64,000 bases of DNA from Zea mays (Eukaryota > Streptophyta > Magnoliopsida > Poales > Poaceae), in the NCBI RefSeq assembly GCF_902167145.1, contig NC_050104.1, forward strand, positions 111,797,849-111,861,848. Reading direction: 5' to 3'. The notes beneath the pieces were generated by a model. The model had not been told where the DNA came from. It saw nothing but the letters and a program-made list of their open reading frames with translations, and did no database searches. Position numbers and translations under genes: made by a program. Positions 58,048 to 64,000 of the stretch are shown here, piece by piece (position 1 is the first letter of the stretch; the number at the start of each line of letters is the position of its first letter).

Positions 58048-59784
58048 TGTCGGCGTTTCGAGACAGGGGGGTCCCTAAGCCGACGAGTGAGTGTGCTGCG
58101 TGCCCCAGCCCAGATGGGTCGAGCGCGTGGGCGAGCGCGAAGGGGGGAGAGGCGAGGCGGCCGGAGCCGAGCGTGAGAGAGGTGGAAGTCCCGCGGCCTT
58201 CGTGTTCGTCCCGCGCCCAGGTCAGGTGCGCTTGCAGTAGGGGGGTTACAAGCGTCCACGCGGGTGAGGGAAGCGAGCGGCCCCAAGAGAGCACCTGTCC
58301 CGTCCTCGGTCCCGCGCGGCCAACCTTCTCTGAGAAGGCCCTGGTCCTTCCTTTTATAGTCGTAAGGAGAGGATCCAGGTGTACAATGGGATGTAGCAGA
58401 GTGCTACGTGTCTAGTGGAGGGAGAGCTAGCGCCCTAGGTACATGCCAATGTGGCAGCCGGAGAGATCTGGGTACCCTGCTGGCGTGATGTCGTGGCTGT
58501 TGGAGGTGCGGCGGAGCCTGATGGAGGGACAGCTGTTGGAGCGGTCGAGTCCCTGCTGACGTTGTCCTGCTTCCGTAAGAGAGCTAGGGGCCACCGTCGT
58601 CATAGAGCTTGTGGAGCGCCATCATTGCCTCTCTGGCGGAGCTGGCCGGATGAGACGCCGGTCTTGTTCTCCGTGACCCGAGTCGATTCGGGGTGGGATG
58701 ATGATGGCGCCTCCTGTTGACGTGGCGGTCTGTGCCCTAGGCAGGGCGACGTGGGGTTTCCTCCGAAGCCGAGGTTGAGTCTGCCTTCTGTTGCCGTGGC
58801 CGAGCCCGAGCCAAGGGGTCGGTCGAGGCGGAAGTCGTTCGGCCGAGGCCAGGGCGGAGTCCGAGCCCTGGGGTCGGGCGAGGCGGAGTTTCGTCGTCTT
58901 CCGGGTCTTAGCCCGAGTCCGAGCCCTGGGGTCGGGCGGAGCGGAGTTCGCCGTCTTCCGGGTCTTAGCCCGAGTCCGAGCCCTGGGGTCGGGCGGAGCG
59001 GAGTTCGCCGTCTTCCGGGTCTTAGCCCGAGTCCGAGCCCTGGGGTCGGGTGGAGCGGAGTTCGCCGTCTTCCGGGTCTTAGCCCGAGTCCGAGCCCTGG
59101 GGTCGGGCGGAGCGGAGTTCGTCGTCTTCCGGGTCTTAGCCCGAGTCCGAGCCCTGGGGTCGGGCGGAGCGGAGTTCGCCGTCTTCCGGGTCTTAGCCCG
59201 AGTCCGAGCCCTGGGGTCGGGCGGAGCGGAGTTCGCCGTCTTCCGGGTCTTAGCCCGAGTCCGAGCCCTGGGGTCGGGCGGAGCGGAGTTCGCCGTGGCG
59301 CCTTTGTCGAGGCCTGACTGCCTGTCAGACTTACTCTGTCGAGTGGCGCTGCAGTCGGAGTGGCGCAGGCGGCGCTGTCCTTCTGTCAGACTGGCCAGTG
59401 GAGCGGTGGAGTGACGGCGGTCACCTCGGCTCTGCCGGAGGCGCGTGTCAGGATAGAGGTGTCAGGCCTCCTGTGCGTTAAATGCCCCTGCAATTTGGTC
59501 AGTCGGTGTGGTGATTTAGTCAAGGTTGCTTCTGAGCGAAGCCAAGGCCTTGGGCGAGCCGGTGATGTGTCCGCCATAAAAAGGGGGCCTCGGGCGAGAC
59601 GGAAGTCTCTCGAGGTCGGCTGCCTTCGGCCGAGGCTAGGCTCGGGTGAAGCGTGATCGAGTCACTCGTGTGGACTGATCCCTGACTTAATCATGCCCAT
59701 CAGGCCTTTGCAGCTTTATGCTGATGGGGGTTACCAGCTGAGAATTAGGCGTCTTGAGGGTACCCCTAATTATGGTCCCCGACA
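58048..59784 (-). mobile_element. LTR at 5' side of young element
   Basis: 1737 bp, same length as 44639-46375. Inverted TATA box at 58351-58358. Transcription from it would run leftward, through antisense pol and gag. Confidence 0.95.
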
Positions 59785-60062
59785 AATATATAAATTGTAC
59801 ATCATGATGAGTTATACAAATTTGTAGTTAAAAAACACTCAGCAAAGAGATCTTTGTCGAGTGTTGTATTTGTGACACTCGGCAAAGAGCTCTTTGCCGA
59901 GTGTCAAAAAAACACTCGGCAAAGAGCTTTTTCGCCTAGTGTTTTCTTTTACCGAGGGTTTTTTGCGTGGCACTCGGCAAAGAGCTCTTTGCCGAGTGCC
60001 CGACAAAAAACACTCGGCAAAGAACTTGGCACTCGGCAAAGAGCCAAATTCCGGTAGTGAAC

Positions 60063-60251
60063 ATGTCATGACCCATAGTGTTTTGGCAAAAATAAATAAT
60101 TAACCTCCACTAACTCAAGCTAATTCTACTTAAACGGGGGGCGGGTGGGTAAAAGAGAGAGATAGAACCTAGGGTGAGAGAGAGAAGAGTAACACATGAA
60201 TTTGGGTGATAATTAGAAAGAAATTTTATACCCCAAATTCAGGGTGTTACA
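60063..60251 (-). mobile_element. Start of chromovirus-like 5' LTR
   Basis: On the minus strand it begins TGTAACACCCTGAATTTGGGG at 60251, a start used by several long-LTR grass Gypsy elements. It joins to 43572 across the CACTA insertion. The five bases outside it are aacaa. Confidence 0.75.
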
Positions 60252-61333
60252 AACAACAAGGAACGAGTTCACCTGATAATTAATAAGCCTACGTGCACGA
60301 GCTCGTGTCATTGGTCCTTGATTAGCTATGAATAGTGAAGTGGTTGTATCAATGATAATGATGTCCTTATCAAAACATGACCGTGAACTTGTCATCTAGT
60401 TATATAAAAATTGTATAAAACACAAACAAAGTCAAAAAATCATGAAACCTCTCTACATGTCATGATATCATATGTAGAGGATGTGATAAAAATTTGAGAA
60501 TGTTTCGAGAAAGTTGTGACACACTACGTGTAGAAACCTATGTGTCCTGCACATAAAATCATAGAGCTTCAAAGTAGATCGGATATGTTTCTACACAGTG
60601 TGTGATAACTTTCACGAAATATTTTCAATTTTTTTATCACAGCCTCTACATATGATATCATGACATGTAGACAAGTTTCATGATTTTATGACTTTGTTTG
60701 TGTTTTATATAATTTTTAAACAACTTGATCGAAAGTTCACGGTCATGTTACGTGAGCATGGTGCTCGAAAATCGGCTGTAACTTATGCTAAATAACATGG
60801 ATATCATTTTTGCATTCACGGTTTTCCATTTTTCGAGTGACTTGCAGTTCAAATCTCAATTATCCGAGGAAATTCAATTAAAATAACAAAATCTAATAGC
60901 TATAGCAAACACTCTTATAATTGTGTCAAAATAGAATATGTAAGTATACGTAGTATAGGAACAAACCATAAAAAGTTTTGTTATTAAAACAAAAAAAAGA
61001 TATACTTTGCTAAGTGTCCAATATAGACACTTGACAAAGCATGGTTTGTCGATGCCTGGCGACACTCAACAAAGTAACTTCTTTGCTGAGTGCCAACGCC
61101 TGGCGCTCGGCAAAGGTAACGGCCGTCAGCTATAAACAGCTGCTGACGGTCCTTTGTCGAGTGTCGCCGTTCACCGAGTATGTGGCACTCGTCTTTGTCG
61201 GGTGTCTATCGATGCCGAGTGTCCTGCTCTCGGTAAACGTAGTCGTTACCGAGAGTGTGACTTCGCTGAGTGTCCGACAAAAAACACTCGGCAAATCACC
61301 GACCACTCGGCAAAGGACGGGATTTCGGTAGTG
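60252..61333 (-). mobile_element. End of another CACTA element
   Basis: The terminus GATTTCGGTAGTG ends at 61333. Subterminal motifs of the ctcggcaaag type, many decayed, lie at 61015-61325, and 60376-60960 is the internal segment shared with 5140-5600. No left end is found: the chromovirus-like LTR starts at 60251, so this CACTA element was probably the target of that insertion and its other half is lost. The base triplet after it is taa. Confidence 0.7.
60376..60780. repeat. Imperfect inverted repeat within CACTA end
   Basis: 60376-60560 and 60570-60760 are imperfect inverted copies: catgaccgtgaact..., tgtcatgatatcatatgtag... and gtgtagaaac appear first forward and then reversed. This foldback precedes the subterminal region. 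Confidence 0.75.
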
Positions 61334-61669
61334 TAACCAACAAAACACGCATATCTTTGAGTTTTATACTCTGTACCCAAGCATGAATAAAAATCGTAGC
61401 AACATACGGGTACTTTGCTAGTATTTATAAGAAGAGCAAGATGAAGTGAGTTTTATGGGGCAAGCACTTTTGATGATTTGATAATATTTGTAAGAAGAGT
61501 GAGAAGAAGTGAGTTTTATGGGATTGAGACGTTTAACAAGTCTCTACATATAAGTGATAAAATTAAATATTTATAAAATCATAGAATTAACTTTCTAATG
61601 AGAGTAGTCATTTCATTTCATTTTATATGACACCATAATCTAACCTTACCAACAAAATGCCTGGCATGC
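61334..61669. other. Unassigned AT-rich flank
   Basis: Contains two similar blocks (about 61427-61460 and 61488-61522: ataagaagagcaagatgaag, then tgagttttatggg). No gene seen. Confidence 0.4.
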
Positions 61670-62173
61670 ATGGCCCTCGGCGACACACACACATACTCCA
61701 GTCAGATCACGAACCAATTGCGAGAACTGTGGCCGGCCGCCATTGATAGGTCATCGGTGGATCCGCAAAATCCATGCGAAGGCGAGGCGGCACTGCGGCA
61801 GACGCTGGATCGCTGCGCGCACGCAGTCGCCGGACGATGGCACGGCATGCCTGCCTGCGCTGGACACTGGACGCGCGGTGTGCCAGCAAGCCCAGAAGTC
61901 GCCGGCTCGCCGCAGCAAGGGGTCGGGCGGGCGTGGAAATCCAAGGGAGGCAGTCTCTCCCCGATTTTGGCGAACAGTTTCAAGGCATTCACTCCGCGCG
62001 TGGTCAGGGCCGAGGCGCGCGCGCCAATCGCCATGGCTGATGGCTGTGCGTACGCTGCTCGGACAAGCTCGCCGCGCTTGGCGTACGGCGGCCCTATACG
62101 TGGGGTGGCCGGAGTTCGTTCAAGGCCGCTCTGTTGGGTTCCGGCTTTAGCTTCTTCAAAGGAATCCTACTAA
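61670..62173 (+). CDS. GC-rich open frame, candidate host exon or gene fragment
   Basis: 167 codons from an ATG at 61670 to TAA 62171, inside a GC-rich island that stands out from AT-rich surroundings. The product is Ala-, Arg- and Gly-rich with no motif I can name. The minus strand is also open over 61702-62034 (110 codons, beginning MAIGARASALTTRGVNALKL), so the coding strand is uncertain. It could be a captured gene fragment or CpG-rich noncoding DNA. Confidence 0.25.
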   Translation: MALGDTHTYSSQITNQLRELWPAAIDRSSVDPQNPCEGEAALRQTLDRCAHAVAGRWHGMPACAGHWTRGVPASPEVAGSPQQGVGRAWKSKGGSLSPILANSFKAFTPRVVRAEARAPIAMADGCAYAARTSSPRLAYGGPIRGVAGVRSRPLCWVPALASSKESY

Positions 62174-62194
62174 ACTGTTTAGTAGAAGAGACTG

Positions 62195-62196
<2 letters not shown>

Positions 62197-62261
<65 letters not shown>
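62197..62261. repeat. (TTA)n microsatellite, ~21 units
   Basis: An uninterrupted trinucleotide run of about 65 bases, likely variable in length between lines. Confidence 0.97.
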
Positions 62262-62263
<2 letters not shown>

Positions 62264-63347
62264 TTTTACCGTGACGGAGAACCGTGGATTCTTATCCAGA
62301 ATTTAAGTGCAGTTCTCATAGCCGCAATGGACGTGAGTTCTAGAGTGTTTGTGACTCGTCGATCAGTGGAGAATTTAAGTGCATCAGTTGATGCCTGAGA
62401 AACAAGATGAGCATAACTCAATACTCATATGTGGGACTTTATATATTAAGGCTAAAGTTACTCATCAGATTTTTTTTAAAAAAAAATAAAGTCATAGCTA
62501 AAGTATATGATAACGATGTCACATTAAAATTAATAACAATTATAAATCTTTTTATTAAAACGAGCCAGTCAACCCGGTGTAAAAAATCAAACGCGTTATA
62601 AATTAGAACGGAAAGAGTGTATTAAAAATCATTTGTAATTCCAGATCACTTCGTCATCAATATTATTGACTTCGTTGTACTTAATTGTTTTTTAACACTA
62701 CTCTTTAAAATAGCTTAGTATCTCCAACAAAGAACTCTAAAATAGAGTAGTAAGTAAAAATTAAAATAGGACATCATTTCAAATGCTTAGGTCCTCAAAA
62801 TAAAATTTTACTCTAACAGTTAGGCTTTAAATAATGTTATTTAGAAAATAAATTATGCTATTAGAAAATAAATAGTTCGAGATTAATAAAAAACAAGGAT
62901 ATAGATCTAATTTATGGTTACTATATTTAGGATCTGATAGACTGAACTCTATAATAATTTAACATTTTTTTATAAAATAAAGTCGTTGTTGGAGGGTGTT
63001 TTATAGTCCCTAGCTCTATGTTTGAAAATAAGGCCATATTGATGCTCTTAGGGCATGCATGGCTAATTATTTAAATTAAAAATATTTTTAAAATTATTTA
63101 AGTTGATATTATAAATTACAGTTCCACACTGGAGCTGGAACCTGTAGCCATTCCAAACCCTCCAATAGTATATCTTTTTGTTTTGTTTAATATGTTGTCT
63201 AAAATATAAAAATGGACAGAGACCAGAAGAAAAAATATACATGTAGGATGGAGAAATACCTTTGATATTTTTTAAAAAACTTTAGAAAACATTATTGAAG
63301 ATCGTAAGACCTGTTTAGTTCATGACTAACTCTGCCATACTTTTACC
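62262..63347. other. AT-rich low-repeat DNA
   Basis: No gene recognised. 62680-63050 has words such as tctccaacaaagaactctaaaata that resemble small non-autonomous DNA elements, but I find no clean terminal repeats. Homopolymer A and T tracts at 62470-62490. Confidence 0.4.
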
Positions 63348-63350
63348 TAA

Positions 63351-63711
63351 CGGGTCGTTTGAATCCCTTCATTTTAGAGGAATTGGAATTCACTCAATAA
63401 AGTAACTTATTTAGTTTGGAATTTGACATTCCACCACTTTTCAAAGTTTAGATATAAGCCTATCCTAAATTCATGGGGTGGAGAATGAGAAATGATTTTA
63501 TGCATTAGTAGAATTTGTTTCTACTCTATAACTTACATGACACTCTTCGTCTCACTCCTCTATAGTAAAAATATAGCACATAAATATCTCCGACATCTTG
63601 CTAATAATAGTATACAAATATATTTTGTATAAAACCGAATTAGCTTAATTGATATATGCCTAAATTACTATTATTAGAATGAAATTCAATTCCAATGATC
63701 CAAACGGGGTG
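63351..63711. mobile_element. Tourist-like (PIF/Harbinger) MITE
   Basis: 361 bp. The left end CGGGTCGTTTGAATCC and the reverse of the right end, CACCCCGTTTGGATCA, are imperfect inverted repeats. The target duplication is taa at 63348-63350 and 63712-63714, the preferred target of Tourist/Harbinger elements. AT-rich interior, no coding capacity. Confidence 0.75.
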
Positions 63712-63714
63712 TAA

Positions 63715-64000
63715 GATTAATCGTCTGAATTAAAAACTGACATTAAACATAAAAGTTAGTCAACTGTGATAAGTTAGAAATGTAACCGAAACTGGATGGG
63801 TCGCGCTGATACCAAGAAGCGACGCCGTTCGGTTCGATCTCGTATCCCGCCGCGGGCGTGGGCGTCGCGTCGGGGACTCGACCGGACAGGCTGAGTAGTT
63901 GACTGACGCACGCCATTGCTGTGCGTGGGCCATGGTTTACAAAACCGGTAAAAACCTGGCGGTAAACCGGTCGGTTTACCGAAACCGCCGGGGTGCGGTT
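63715..64000. other. Right edge: GC-rich part and ggtttaccg-type repeats
   Basis: 63800-63930 is GC-rich. 63930-64000 has permuted short words (aaaaccggtaaaaacc, ggtaaaccggtcggtttacc, gaaaccgcc) that look like the start of a repetitive element continuing outside the window. Not classified. Confidence 0.35.

Larger units (their letters stand above)
44639..59784 (-). mobile_element. Young huck-like element with gag-pol inverted relative to its LTRs
   Basis: Both 1737 bp LTRs face the minus strand and the duplication aatat is at 44634-44638 and 59785-59789, so the whole behaves as one insertion. In minus-strand order: LTR (59784-58048), primer site (58047-58028), antisense 3' region (58022-56876), antisense pol and gag (56772-50275), antisense primer site and 103 bases of U5 (50214-50112), sense 3' region (50122-46376), LTR (46375-44639). 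The LTRs differ at 8 positions by hand count, all transitions and no indel, so insertion was recent. Confidence 0.93.
43573..60059. mobile_element. Non-autonomous CACTA element carrying the young huck-like insertion
   Basis: It starts CACTACCGGAAT (43573) and ends ATTCCGGTAGTG (60059), a perfect 12 bp inverted repeat, with the duplication aac at 43570-43572 and 60060-60062. Without the insertion at 44639-59784 it is about 1.3 kb. Subterminal ctcggcaaag motifs lie at 43605-43745 and 59840-60050. The internal part is AT-rich tandem repeats; no transposase. Confidence 0.92.

Noticed and set aside
44639..59784. Two separate huck-like elements inserted in opposite orientation
   Set aside because: Only two complete LTRs are present, they face the same way, and a matching 5 bp duplication brackets the whole. 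The extra LTR piece at 50112-50214 is only 103 bases and joins at a microhomology.
2149..61333. One giant CACTA element running from the terminus at 2149 to that at 61333
   Set aside because: The outside triplets differ (agt and taa) and segment A is present at both sides, so the two ends belong to different insertions.
1..64000. tRNA, rRNA or bacterial-type operon features
   Set aside because: None seen. The tRNA-like strings are primer binding sites next to LTRs, and the overall structure is that of a plant nuclear genome.

Overview
The window is a block of nested transposable elements from a large grass genome. Maize (Zea mays) or a very close relative fits best, because the LTRs, tRNA-primer sites and CACTA termini match the huck-like, Ji/Opie-like and TNP2-type elements that fill maize intergenic DNA. 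Almost every long reading frame belongs to, or is a by-product of, a mobile element. I see no intact host gene. Two host-like candidates are weak: a hydrophobic N-terminus at about 1717-1844 and a GC-rich frame at 61670-62173. Family names are given from recognition of sequence features; no database was searched.

Layout from left to right. 1-1716 is the tail of a huck-like LTR. 2149-~5600 is a deletion-derived CACTA element with a broken TNP2 transposase. 7011-17346 is a minus-strand Ji/Opie-type Copia element; its gag is split by a solo huck-like LTR (13964-15522, target duplication ATTTT), and it is bracketed by two direct copies of a ~650 bp sequence (6336-7000, 17356-18000). 19060-21300 is the LTR and gag of a plus-strand Gypsy fragment. 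It abuts a minus-strand chromovirus-like Gypsy element (protease/RT start, gag, long LTR) that runs from ~21303 to 60251 once later insertions are removed.

That Gypsy element hosts three insertions, each with a matching target duplication. One is a 2.3 kb CACTA element with a coherent four-exon reading frame (22374-24648, TTT). The second is a complete but decayed 13.9 kb huck-like element (27919-41848, TTTAT). The third is a CACTA element (43573-60059, AAC) that itself carries a young 15.1 kb huck-like element (44639-59784, AATAT). 60252-61333 is the end of another CACTA element. 61334-64000 is lower-copy AT-rich DNA with a GC-rich island, a TTA microsatellite and a Tourist-like MITE.

The most striking object is the young huck-like element. 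Its two 1737 bp LTRs differ at only 8 positions by my hand count, and both face the minus strand, but its near-intact gag-pol faces the plus strand. Gag-pol is enclosed by two 1147 bp inverted copies of the element's own 3' region. One breakpoint lies at the edge of the primer binding site, where plus-strand strong-stop DNA ends. The other lies in an 11 bp microhomology between U5 and the 3' region. A matching target duplication around the whole suggests that an aberrant reverse-transcription product was inserted. LTR-driven transcription would give antisense gag-pol and a long hairpin, a layout comparable in principle to a natural silencing trigger such as maize Mu killer. A second notable signal is an antisense reading frame in the huck 3' region, preceded by the same TATA motif at the same spacing in two diverged copies.
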